Below are positions 35,051 through 46,526 of a DNA stretch of 64,000 nucleotides, one piece after another. How positions within the stretch are numbered: position 1 is the first letter of the stretch; every line of letters begins with the position of its first letter. A model generated the notes under the pieces. That model worked only from the letters and a program-made list of their open reading frames with translations, ran no database searches and was not told the origin of the DNA. The position numbers and the translations under genes are program-made. Source of the stretch: Morella rubra (lineage: Eukaryota > Streptophyta > Magnoliopsida > Fagales > Myricaceae); NCBI GenBank assembly GCA_003952965.2, contig CM025849.1, positions 10,273,306-10,337,305 on the forward strand, given 5' to 3'.

Positions 35051-38000
35051 ATGGCTCCGGCGCAGCAAACGAAGCTCAGATGGGGGGAACTGGAGGAGGA
35101 CGATGCAGAGGACCTGGACTTCCTGCTGCCGCCGCGGCAGGTGATCGGGCCCGACGAGAACGGGATCAAGAAGGTCATTGAGTACAGGTTCAATGACGAC
35201 GGCAACAAGGTTAAGATCACCACTACCACGCGTACTCGGAAACTTGCTAACGCCCGCCTCAGCAAGCGCGCCATAGAGCGCCGCTCCTGGCCCAAGTTCG
35301 GTGACGCTGTCCATGAGGACGTCGGTGCTAGGCTCACCATGGTCTCCACCGAGGAGATTGTTCTCGAGCGCCCAAGGGCTCCTGGTTCGTTTCTCTCTTC
35401 CTCTCACGCGCGCGCGCACAACATATCCACACTGTTTCCTGCAAGCGGTTTGAATATGTGTGTGTGTGTGTATTGTGGTCTGTCTCGACGATTTGCTCTA
35501 GGGTTTGGTGTGGGGAAAGAACTTAGACAAAGACCTTAAGATACACTTGGTGGTTCTCTGTGCGTATAGAGACTTGTCTGACTATTGAAGCCTTTTGTGG
35601 ATATTTAGGGGTTCTGAATTTCGGATGTCTGACATGCTCCCTTCTTTTATTTTGGGAAATTATTTGCGTTGAAGAAATGTATGAGTGAATCACTGGGTAA
35701 AGTTTAGTTAACTTAATCTGAGAGTTTTTGGGGAAAATTTATGGTTTCTGACTTGTGTCCATCATGCTTGGAGAAATTTCATCTTAGTCTCTGGTTAGCT
35801 GTGAGAAATATTTATTTCTTCTGGCACTTGAGATGTAGTTCCTAGGAAATGTTGGGCTGGGAATGTTTGGAATAAGGATGTCTTGTGTTTTGTTATTTAT
35901 CGCAAGGGAAGAAAAGAAAATCCTTGTTTTGTTCTTGGCGAGGAAGCAATTTCCTTTCCTTGACCTCATTCAATTTTTCAGGATTTTCTAAATAGATTTG
36001 AAGTAATGCTTCAGCGTTTTGCCTGGAAAACAGAAAAACTAGATAAGCTGGCGAAGGCGGCCAAAAATACATTGACTGTTCACTTAGTATTGTTAAAGAT
36101 TTATATAGCTTCCACCACATGCAGATCAGAAGTCTGATCTGTTTTCTGGAAAATATATTGTGGAAATCCAATAAGAAGTGCTGGACTGAATCTGGTAGCT
36201 AGTACAATTGTTCAGTATGACCTATGCAATGCAAATGTTATCACTCAACAGTGTTACCATGGTTATGTTTGTCTGTTTCTTCAATCAATTATGAGGCAAG
36301 TTTTATGATTTGTGCTGAGCCAATTGGCTGAAAGATGTGATGTGATTGTCAAGTGGGATGTAGGTGTTAGTGGACACTGAAATATGAGTATCTTAAACTT
36401 GATTGCTGTCATTTGTTTTCCAAGTTCTTGGATTTATAACCTTAACTTCCTTGCTGCACTCAGTTGGAGGATGTTTGTGTTTCATCTAGTGTTTCAGTGG
36501 AGAAAAATGGCACTTGACAGTAATACTTGCCTCCCTTAATTTTCTAGTGATTTAGCCTTTGAGTAAAAGATTTCTTGCAAAAAGAATTTTAAGAAAGTTT
36601 AGGTGTAAGGTTTACCTTTTTCTAGTTTCACTTCTTACATTTGCTGCCGGCAGTTCATCAATGATTATGTCTCATCCAATATGCTGTGTTCTCTTTTGGG
36701 ATTCAACTGCTTAATGCCTTATTCTCAAGCTTTCTGTTTTCTTTGTGATTCGTTTATTTTTTTGGTGGTCAAGACATAAGGAGATTGCATACCCTTTTTC
36801 TTGGTGGTTGGTGTAATCAATTGCAAACAATTATTTGCATGTGGGAATCTTATTGTTTCAAGTTTGTAAAGTATTAGAGTAAAAGCTACATCAAGGGTTA
36901 CTTTGCATTTGGGTCTTAGGGTTCAGTAAATCAAGGGTTTTGAGAGTAGAAGCTACATCTTCAGGATTATGGATGATAATGAGGAATGCTAATGAGAAAG
37001 CAAAACTGTTGGCAATAACAATGAAATTAAAGTAGAGTGTTTCAGAAACGAAAGAAGACAGAGGAAGAGGTTTTGCAATCTTAAAGAGTTGAAATTTCAA
37101 TTAGTTCAACTGTAATTTACCCCAGTACCTGTTACTTTGTTGTCAAGTAAGGAGTTTCATGGGTAAAGGTAACTAACGTGGAAGTTAAATGTCTGCTTTC
37201 AATGGTGAAGATAATGGTATAAAAACTGATTTAAAAATAATAAAAATGGGGGAAGGGGATTCAAATTTTCCTTGTTTGGGGTTTTTGGGAACAGAGGAAT
37301 GTCCAGTAACCAGAAATGGTATTATCCTAAATCTAACTGGGTCGCAGTGGCAGTTGGAGGAACTGTATTTGATGTAGTGCGCTTCTAGTTTTCAGACCTT
37401 ATGTTTCAGAAGTGGTCTGAGATGAGAAATTCATTTTTCTCCCTATGGGTTTCTTTGTACTTGTATTATCATTGCTTTTGGCTTCGTTCCTTTCTTAGCT
37501 TCTTATTGGTTGTTTTTAACATGCGGTTTATTCTGCATCCAGTATATGATCTAGGGGCTTTGTTGAGTCTATTGACATGAAACTGCTAACAGGTAGCAAA
37601 CAAGAAGAGTCGAAGGCTGGAGGAGACCCCCTGGCTCAAATTGGTAAGGGTGCTGTCCTGATGGTTTGCAGAACTTGTGGTAAGAAAGGTGACCACTGGA
37701 CCTCAAGGTGCCCGTACAAGGATCTTGCTGCTCCGTCTGAGGGATTCGTCGATAAGCCTCCTGCATCAGAAGCCCCAACTGCCCCTGGGGGAGGCAAGCA
37801 AGCATATGTTCCTCCGGGTATGAGAAGTGGAGCCCCAGAAAGACCTGGAGCTGATATGAGACGCAGGAATGATGAAAACTCTGTCCGGGTCACCAATCTC
37901 TCGGAGGACACGCGAGAGCCTGACTTGCTCGAGCTCTTCCGGCCTTTTGGTGCTGTAAGCCGTGTTTATGTTGCAGTCGATCAAAAGACTGGCCTGAGTA

Positions 38001-38125
38001 GAGGATTTGGTTTTGTTAATTTTGTGAACAGAGAAGATGCTCAGAGAGCCATCAACAAACTCAATGGGTACGGTTATGATAATTTAATCCTTAGAGTTGA
38101 GTGGGCCACACCAAGAGCAAACTAG
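35051..38125 (+). CDS. EIF3G: Eukaryotic translation initiation factor 3 subunit G
   Basis: Two exons, 35051-35384 and 37593-38125, give 867 nt and 288 residues, close to the family length. Exon 1 begins MAPAQQTKLRWGELEEDD and contains the conserved core IGPDENGIKKVIEYRFND. Exon 2 holds a zinc-knuckle-like C-x2-C-x5-H-x4-C (C137, C140, H146, C151). At residues 208-288 it has an RRM with RNP2 VRVTNL and RNP1 RGFGFVNF, ending VEWATPRAN. eIF3g is part of the eIF3 complex on the 40S subunit and acts in scanning and reinitiation in the cytosol. The intron (35385-37592) is 2.2 kb, splits the Gly112 codon, and contains a short TG repeat near 35458. The upstream Site II/telo-box motifs fit its role. 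Confidence 0.97.
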
Positions 38126-38923
38126 ATCATGCGCCCAACTGCCTCTCTTTCATCAGCTATCGGGGATAGTATTATCTTGCTTTATAAGAGACACACTTTG
38201 GAGTTTTAGAGTTCTTTTCAATCTTTGTTCAGATGTGTAATGTTGAATGAATGCTTGCAACAGGTTTTGCCTCTTTTGGTATTTCGGATTAATGTGTACG
38301 GTGAGTTATTTACATGTCCCGTTGGTGTCTTTTCTTAGATTTGTTTATTTGATGATCTGAGAATAGCACTGAGTGGGAACTGCTGTCAGTTTGAAACGGG
38401 ATGCAGTGGTGTTTGAATCAATGATATGTAAATAGGGTTGATTGGGAAGGAAGGGTTCAATCTGACTTCGGAGGGAACTCGGTAGAAGCGGGGTCTCGGA
38501 AAGCCGTGTTCTGGGTAGGGATTGGATAGGGGGATGGGTTAACGCATGTAGTTTTAAGTATGATTCGATTTTGGCCCAACTATACGACTTAATATTGGGA
38601 TGCAGGAATGGAAATTATAGATACTGTTAGAGCCCGTGGCATGTGTTCGCATTCAGCAACCAAAATTTTTAAAATTTTATCATCATTATAAAAATTTCTC
38701 TCTTTTCACTTTTTCATGGACTCTCATATATTTTTTCGCCTTATAAATTTTTTTCACTTTTTCACCGATCTTCATAAACTATATTAATCTTTTCATCAAT
38801 TCTCATATCCAAAATTTTAACCAATATGAAATTTTGGTACTCAAACACACCAGGTAATGTAGCGAGAGGGAATGCAGTATAGGTGTGCAAGAGTTTTTTT
38901 TATTGGGTAAAGGTGAATATAGT
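38126..38923. other. eIF3g 3' region and short repeat
   Basis: The eIF3g 3' UTR probably extends to around 38270. From 38650 to 38870 the sequence has AAAATTTT-rich words and ends CTCAAACACACCAGG, resembling the end TCAAACACCAGG at 61860-61872. It may be another copy of a small element family. No gene is seen. Confidence 0.35.
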
Positions 38924-39505
38924 TAAGGATGAGTAAAAATTCCAATACGAATCAGAATTTTCGGTTCTACTTTCGATTCCGAAAATTTCGTTATGGTTCT
39001 AACATATACTAGAATAGGAATCGAAATTTTCGATTTCGATTTTTTCTAAAAAAATAAAATAAAAATAATGTTCAAAATAAAGTATAACACATGTAATTTG
39101 ATTGAATGTTTATTTTAGAATCTAAATTTTGGATTATTGTTAATTTATGATGAATAACTAAAAAAATACTGAAATTTTTCGATTCCAGCATTTTTTTTTT
39201 TTTAAATAGGGCTCAAAATAAAGTATAACATATGATGAATATCAAATTTGTTTGAATGTTTATTTTATAATTTAGATTTTGGTTGAATGTTTATATTTAT
39301 TGTTAATTTATGATAAATAATAAAAAATCTTCTAAAAATTTAGTCCAAAAAATAGTTTTAGCTCGTTAGCCCCAAAAAAATATGTCCAAAAAAGTTCACA
39401 TGCCGAATTGGAATTTTCTGAATAAATAAATTGTATTCCAGTGAATACTGGAATGGAACCGAAACTAGTCATTTCAGTTTCATCCGTTCCGGTACTCACC
39501 CTTGT
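38924..39505. mobile_element. hAT-type non-autonomous element (MITE) with 8-bp target-site duplication
   Basis: The 582-bp element has inverted ends (left TAAGGATGAGTA, right TACTCACCCTTGT). It is flanked by AATATAGT at 38916-38923 and again at 39506-39513, a perfect 8-bp direct duplication of the size made by hAT transposases. The interior is AT-rich with CGAAATTTTCG-type subterminal palindromic words and no transposase. Confidence 0.8.
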
Positions 39506-40412
39506 AATATAGTTTATTTTTTTAGACATATAGATCTTTCAGTTCGGTAAAAGTTAACCCATAACCCACTAAGAGAAACTTGGTTTTTGTTAACAAAAAA
39601 ACATATATGTCTGAAATACTCCTAAACTAATTTTTTAAAAGTGAATACCACATAATATAGTGATAATTAAGCCAAAGATTTACAAATTGTTATAATAGAT
39701 GATTTAGATTTGATTTTTAAAATTTAAAAGACCAAATACGTCACCTCATCTAAAGAGCTAGATAAGTGTTTCTATCTTTGGATTTGAAAAAACAAATCTA
39801 AGTGCATAGAAATGCGCCAATTCATTTAAAGAAAGAGAATTCACTTAGTGTTTTTATCTCTTTTGAATTTGAAAAAGCAAATATAAGCCGCTTATTTGAA
39901 TAGTTTTGGACTAGACGTTTTGACCATAACCTTTTCCCCAACTCTAGCATAAATTATTAATTTTATGATTATGTTATAACAAGGTCTAAAGCATTTAGTC
40001 ATGGAATTATCTTTTTTTTTCAAAGGTGATAAATAATTTAAAAATTCTTGCAAATGAGTTGTATATATACTCCCACCCACATTCACAGAATCAGACACGA
40101 CTCTACACACGTTATGATTTTGTACAGGAGATGATCTATTCTAGAAGGCCACGGTTTGAAAGTCATTCTGTCCACGTCCGTGTAAAAAGCCTTCCCATTC
40201 ATGTGTTTCCTCTCAACGTTTGTTATAAGTTTTTGAACCCAACAATTACTAATTAAGACAAAAGCTAAAGACAATTTGAGATTATAGCGTTAAACGAAAG
40301 GAAGGAATGGTAAATTAATTGAGCAACTCGTACACAAGCTCTAACTTCTATGAAAAATAAATTAACTAAATTTTAGATAATATGAAACTTGATGACAGAA
40401 ATTTGAACATTT

Positions 40413-41159
40413 AGGCTGTATTTGTTTTGCCTGAAAATGTCATCTTTGAAAATAATTTTAACTTTTTATTGTGTTTGGTAGGGGCGGAAAATAGATGTTA
40501 AAGGAAAATGTCAAGTTAGTCAACGGAAAATTTTACCTTGTAAGGCTAAAAATGTAAGTCATTTTCCAAATTGTTCAACTCTTTGTCAATCCTTCCCATC
40601 CCCAATCTTGGTTAACTCAAAGCACCCAATCACCTCACCGCCACAAGGGAGCCAAATTTGGTCTTTGTATTTTGTTTTAAATAAAAATTATATTATATTT
40701 TAATTTAATTCTTAATTTAACTATATTATTATATTTTTTATTTATCAACGTGAAAATGGCCTAATTTTTTTTTATTTAAAAACGCCATATATGAAGCTGA
40801 TGTTTTTGAAAATGAGCCACATATGAAATTTTCATTTATATATAACGGCGAAACAAGCAGAGTCTTAGATTCATAAACAGAAGAACCATATGTCTTCAAA
40901 AAAAAAAAAAAAATTAAAGCACGAGTCTATTCCAAAATGACATTAAGCACGGGTATGTAATATATATTTTTTCATTTTTTTAAATATCTCTATTGACAAG
41001 GATACATTGAAACTATTACAAAATATTTTTAAAATTTTCAGGTTACAACCAAACACATATGCTCATTTTCAAAGAGTTAGCCAAACATTGAAACTTGTTT
41101 AGTTTTCCCCGCAAATATTTTCTCATTTTCTTCATTTTACGTCGAAACAAACGCAACCT
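40413..41159. mobile_element. Non-autonomous DNA element with TTTGTTT ends
   Basis: The left end AGGCTGTATTTGTTTTG and the reverse complement of the right end, AGGTTGCGTTTGTTTCG, match at most positions. The interior is non-coding and contains internal inverted words such as AAAATGTCATC and GAAAATGAG. No duplication was found at the flanks. It belongs with the element at 41430-42194. Confidence 0.55.
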
Positions 41160-41429
41160 CAGTATCAATTCAACTAAGCTTGATTATGATTGTTATCTTG
41201 GTATCAACATAATGTAGCGGACATCCACGACTAATCAAATTACAAAAGCGTCCTATAGTCCAAGTCACGCTCGTGGTGTACTATAGCCGTCATGCATTGC
41301 ACTATAGTAAATGCTTGTGGAAGTTCTCTACTAATAAATGTCTTTCCACTTTGTGAAATTTTTCATGTGGGATTCTCTCTACGTGGGACTACCTATAACT
41401 AATTATATTTTGAAAAAATTAAAACATTT

Positions 41430-42194
41430 AGGCTCTGTTTGTTTTGCCGTATTTTACTTTCCATACTTTTAACTATTTGGAGAGTCTCGTAAAATACGGT
41501 CGACCGAAACTTAATTCGATCAACCGTAAAAATACACTACTTTCTAAAACTAGTGAATCTTCTTTTCCTACCTACCTCTCCTAGACTTAGGAGTGGTTAA
41601 AAACCCATTGACCCGACCTTTTCGACCTGAAACCAATCCAGTTCAACCCGAACTGGTCGGGTTACATGGTTGGGTCAGGGTTTTGAAACATGAACCTGAG
41701 AAAAATTAAGTTCGTGTTTGAGTTTTTAACCCGAAACTAAAGTATTCAAAGAACCTGACCTCGACGGTTTTAGCTTTTTTCAAGGTCGAGTTGCAAACTT
41801 CTCGCCTGATTGCCTTGAGTTCGGAGTCAGGGTGGCGGAAACTCGATTTGGATAGCCCTCTCTAGTCTCTCATTCAACTCTCACTCGACAATCCCCTCTC
41901 TCCCTCTCTCACTCTCATGAAGGCTCTCAGTTGTCACATCTTTGTCATGGTCGGTCGACTTTCTTACTCTCAAAAATTTACTTTTTTATTTTATTTCAAA
42001 TTGATGTTGAGAATTAAGTTTATTAATCATATAAAATAACGAAAAATACATGCGTCAAAACATTAAAAAAATTTTAAAAAATATATTTGATGTAACAACA
42101 AACACCAGAAATTAGATACTTTATTAAATATAATGCATTTAAAACTATTTTACCAAAAAAAAAAAAATACTTTGCATAAAAACAAACGGAACCT
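41430..42194. mobile_element. Non-autonomous DNA element, same end type as its neighbour
   Basis: The left end AGGCTCTGTTTGTTTTG and the reverse complement of the right end, AGGTTCCGTTTGTTTTT, form the terminal repeats. Inside lies a CCCGAAC/GGTCGGGTT-rich stretch (41600-41850) that may be a nested element. No coding sequence and no clear target-site duplication are seen. Confidence 0.5.
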
Positions 42195-42558
42195 TAATTG
42201 AAATAGGAGCTCAGGTCTCATACCTCAAGACCTTAGCACCTTAGCTCTTATACCAATAGCTCAAAGTTATTAAGAAAATATAGATTTTATTATTTTCTAA
42301 TACTGTGTATTGATTGGTTGCCCGCACGTGGACCAAAAAAAAAAACCGTAGCAGAGCCTTCACTGGTTGGGTACTTGAGATATTTCTCCCCAGATCAGAT
42401 GTTCAGTTATGGTCATACCTTAATCCTCGTATGCGGGTTCTGCGTACCACTGAATGGGGGATAGAATACACGTACCCTTTTCGTAGTTGATTCTCTGGAT
42501 TCAAAGCATGTGGGGGCTGATTCTGTTGCGTGGCTGTCCTTGTAACCCTGAACTGCAG

Positions 42559-42561
42559 CTG

Positions 42562-42600
<39 letters not shown>
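42559..42600. repeat. (GA)n microsatellite
   Basis: About nineteen AG units are followed by a G-run. The surrounding 42400-42760 shows higher GC and may be old exon-like or leader-like DNA, but neither strand gives a recognisable protein. Confidence 0.85.
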
Positions 42601-42601
<1 letters not shown>

Positions 42602-43137
42602 GGGGGCTAGCTGCCAAGAAAGGAGAGAAAGAGAGAGGGGGCACGTGCATGAAAAGGGGTTTCCTTTTCGAGAAAAGAAAGCCGAGAAATGATTCATGGT
42701 CCCCTCATCTTTTAGAAAGGACGTCAAGAAGAATTCATTTCAATGGTTACACGAATTAAGAGCAGTGCGGACAAGGCAAACAATTTCACGTGACTTAAAT
42801 GGGAGCTGAAGAGTAAGAGTTTGATTTATTTGGGTAAAACCCGTAAACTTAAATGGGAGCCGGATATTGGACTGCCGTGTTAATGTCTTCAAGATTTATT
42901 TGTACGAGTTTAGTTCACTTTAGTAAGCTTGTCATACATGATCTTCATCCTTAAGTAAAAAATAAAAATAAAAGATGTTCAAGAAGACTTCTTGAGTTGG
43001 TGCAAACTCACTGCATAAGAAACCTAATACTTATTAATCATCTAGCACGATTAGTGGGATTCGATTAATATTTTTTTTTATTTTTTATTTTTACATAATT
43101 AACATAATATCATAGATTCAGTTTTAATATGAAATAT

Positions 43138-43276
43138 TGTTAAAATCTTAAAAGATTTAAATTTAAATGTAAGAATATTTTCTTACCATGTTTTCTATTT
43201 TCTCTATAAATAAGATATTTAATTTGTAATCTATATATATTCATAATACAAACAACAACTGCAGAGGATTTTTACA
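43138..43276 (+). repeat. Left LTR-like segment at the palindrome edge
   Basis: Starting TGTTAAAATC, this segment parallels the right LTR-like segment (46180-46409) in reverse complement. Both contain AAGAATATTTTC and CTCTATAAATAAG (a TATA-like box) and reach GGATTTTTACA. Outside 43201 the two copies are only loosely similar. Inside they are the same. Confidence 0.45.
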
Positions 43277-44675
43277 GTAAATATAGTTTTTCTAGACCGA
43301 ATCACTTATATTTTTGTCTCTAATTACTATTTCTCATCTCCTCATTTTCTCTCTTCATATTAATCCTTTTCTTCTATTTTTTCTCAATTGGGTCCTTAAT
43401 TTTTAATTCTTCCTCTACAATCCCTGAGGTTAACTACTAGTTTTGAGAAGATCCTTCCATCCAATCTTAGTATTGCAATTGACGGCATATACTTACGTGA
43501 CAATAAAAAATACGTCACCACTAATTATTGATCGACATTGGTATTAGTTTAGTTGAGGTCACTTAATGGGGTGACACATTTTGTTAGCGGAATATACATG
43601 CATATCTTGCGTGCGGTCCTTGTGTTCTTGTAATTTTGAAATTTGGTCGAGTGGATCTCGTTATCTTTGAAGCTGTGGTAAAATATAGAAAATAAGAGAC
43701 ATCATTTGGGGGGTGGCATTTACCCTATTCGATTTTAAAAAAGTGCAAATACCATGATGGTGGGGTGGAGTGGTGGTAAACGTGGAAATGAAAAAATAAA
43801 AATCTTTTATTGTAATTAAAAAGTAAATATTATAATGATTAATGTTATAATACTAATCTATTAAACATTAGATGCTGTTTCAACTCACTCGTGAGTTGAG
43901 TATATTCCTTACATTGTTAATCGTGCTCAAGATAGAACACATAGCAGTTAAGATTGTCTGTCACGACTCAAATTCAGTAGAGTCGAGCAGTGGAATTTTT
44001 ATTAAAAGAAAAAACTCAAGATTATGTTTGGTTTAAATTTTAAAATAGTTTTTTATCTTGTATTTTTTTAGAAATAGTGTAGATTCTCTTAGGATAAGTA
44101 AAAAGTGTGTTAAAAATTGTAGGAATTTGTAAAAAATTATTGAGATTTATGAAAAAGGTGTTAGAATGGATAAAAAAGTGATTGTAAGAAGTGTTTGAAA
44201 ATATTTTGAAACACTGTCTAAATATAGCCTAAAATTCTGCAAAATATATATATTTTAACGGGTGATCACATGCTCTGTGGGAGTCTATCCTCGTCACATC
44301 CATATCATATGCTAACAAATTTATCTTCCTTACTAACAAACGTTAACTTCATGAGACAAATTTTGTTACGTACGTGTACTCAATTAAATTTCAGTCGTCT
44401 TCTTGCTGATAATAGACTATCAAGGCTAGCTAGCAAATCGATGAGAAACGCGTCAAAAATTGACAACCTCTTTTCTGGTTCTGGTTCGAACGAGGATGCT
44501 ACTAACAAAAGCATGCTGTTGGTAGATTTTCACAGAGATTGGCTTTCAGACGCAAGCATGGGGGAATCATTGTCCACGCTCTCTTTTACCTCTAGGCTGG
44601 ATACCATCTTCATGCGCGATAGCGCCCAATAATAATCACGGACTCAGACACATGCTGCAACTTTTAAAAGAGATC
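43201..44675. repeat. Left arm of a 3-kb palindrome
   Basis: This 1,475-bp arm is matched in inverted orientation by 44779-46255. Reading along both, I noticed only about three differences: one substitution and two single-base length changes in A/T runs near 44056-44102. The arm contains LTR-like sequence at the outside, an AT-rich repeat similar to 19806-20200, and at 44270-44632 an open frame. A different frame on its minus strand reads more like an exon. Confidence 0.95.
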
Positions 44676-44778
44676 GTCTTTGTTATGAGTATTGTAGAAC
44701 ACTCGAGATGTCATGGCCACCAGCTGAGTGACCTGCCATTTTCGTACAATATTCCTCAACAAGGGAAAAATCAAAAGG
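44676..44778. other. Palindrome spacer (103 bp)
   Basis: This unique sequence lies between the two inverted arms, which end in AAAAGAGATC and begin GATCTCTTTT. It would form the loop of any hairpin transcript. Confidence 0.9.
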
Positions 44779-46255
44779 GATCTCTTTTAAAAGTTGCAGC
44801 ATGTGTCTGAGTCCGTGATTATTATTGGGCGCTATCGCGCATGAAGATGGTATCCAGCCTAGAGGTAAAAGAGAGCGTGGACAATGATTCCCCCATGCTT
44901 GCGTCTGAAAGCCAATCTCTGTGAAAATCTACCAACAGCATGCTTTTGTTAGTAGCATCCTCGTTCGAACCAGAACCAGAAAAGAGGTTGTCAATTTTTG
45001 ACGCGTTTCTCATCGATTTGCTAGCTAGCCTTGATAGTCTATTATCAGCAAGAAGACGACTGAAATTTAATTGAGTACACGTACGTAACAAAATTTGTCT
45101 CATGAAGTTAACGTTTGTTAGTAAGGAAGATAAATTTGTTAGCATATGATATGGATGTGACGAGGATAGACTCCCACAGAGCATGTGATCACCCGTTAAA
45201 ATATATATATTTTGCAGAATTTTAGGCTATATTTAGACAGTGTTTCAAAATATTTTCAAACACTTCTTACAATCACTTTTTTATCCATTCTAACACCTTT
45301 TTCATAAATCTCAATAATTTTTTACAAATTCCTACAATTTTTAACACACTTTTTTACTTATCCTAAGAGAATCTACACTATTTTCTAAAAAAATACAAGC
45401 TAAAAAACTATTTTAAAATTTAAACCAAACATAATCTTGAGTTTTTTCTTTTAATAAAAATTCCACTGCTCGACTCTACTGAATTTGAGTCGTGACAGAC
45501 AATCTTAACTGCTATGTGTTCTATCTTGAGCACGATTAACAATGTAAGGAATATACTCAACTCACGAGTGAGTTGAAACAGCATCTAATGTTTAATAGAT
45601 TAGTATTATAACATTAATCATTATAATATTTACTTTTTAATTACAATAAAAGATTTTTATTTTTTCATTTCCACGTTTACCACCACTCCACCCCACCATC
45701 ATGGTATTTGCACTTTTTTAAAATCGAATAGGGTAAATGCCACCCCCCAAATGATGTCTCTTATTTTCTATATTTTACCACAGCTTCAAAGATAACGAGA
45801 TCCACTCGACCAAATTTCAAAATTACAAGAACACAAGGACCGCACGCAAGATATGCATGTATATTCCGCTAACAAAATGTGTCACCCCATTAAGTGACCT
45901 CAACTAAACTAATACCAATGTCGATCAATAATTAGTGGTGACGTATTTTTTATTGTCACGTAAGTATATGCCGTCAATTGCAATACTAAGATTGGATGGA
46001 AGGATCTTCTCAAAACTAGTAGTTAACCTCAGGGATTGTAGAGGAAGAATTAAAAATTAAGGACCCAATTGAGAAAAAATAGAAGAAAAGGATTAATATG
46101 AAGAGAGAAAATGAGGAGATGAGAAATAGTAATTAGAGACAAAAATATAAGTGATTCGGTCTAGAAAAACTATATTTACTGTAAAAATCCTCTGCAGTTG
46201 TTGTTTGTATTATGAATATATATAGATTACAAATTAAATATCTTATTTATAGAGA
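44779..46255. repeat. Right arm of the 3-kb palindrome
   Basis: Inverted copy of 43201-44675, with the symmetry axis near 44727. Its plus strand carries the exon-like reading YWALSRMKMVSSLEVKE (about 44822-44875). Further on comes FEPEPEKRLSIFDAFLIDLL (from about 44963), separated from it by one TGA. The frame ends just before an ATTGAGTACACG stretch. I do not recognise the protein. Confidence 0.95.
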
Positions 46256-46409
46256 CGATACAAAGCATAATAGGAAAATATTCTTATTTTTAAATTTGAA
46301 TCTCTACATTTAAATTTGAATCTTCATAACAATATCAAATCTTTGATATTGTGGTAATTATAATATCATATCAAATATTTAAGATTTTATTATGATATTA
46401 TCTCTAACA
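46180..46409 (-). repeat. Copia-like LTR (right palindrome edge)
   Basis: On the minus strand this begins TGTTAGAGATAATATC and runs through CTCTATAAATAAGATA to GGATTTTTACA, a TG...CA unit of 230 bp with a TATA-like box. These are features of a Ty1/Copia LTR. No primer-binding site is evident inside it. Confidence 0.5.
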
Positions 46410-46435
46410 GAAGGACAGGTCCTTGGATGCCACTC

Positions 46436-46526
46436 GACCAGGGGTAGTGGAAGCCACTCGATGCTACTAATCACGGATGCCACTTGACATGACCAAGCCA
46501 CATGCTTGATTGGTAGGAGGATGTCA
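46436..46526. repeat. Short array of GATGCCACTCGA-like units
   Basis: Four spaced variants occur: GATGCCACTCGAC, GAAGCCACTCGATGC, GATGCCACTTGAC and GATGTCACTCAAC. The region 46527-47260 that follows looks like non-coding retrotransposon DNA. I found no open frame of note there. Confidence 0.55.

Noticed and set aside
34963..35419. Two minus-strand frames of 128 and 132 residues
   Set aside because: They are shadows of eIF3g exon 1 and its leader, which are GC-rich and lack stops on the other strand.
44270..44632. Identical 120-residue frames on both palindrome arms, as a possible duplicated gene
   Set aside because: Identity follows from the arms being copies. The opposite strand reads more like protein, and I see no supporting motif or leader in this frame.
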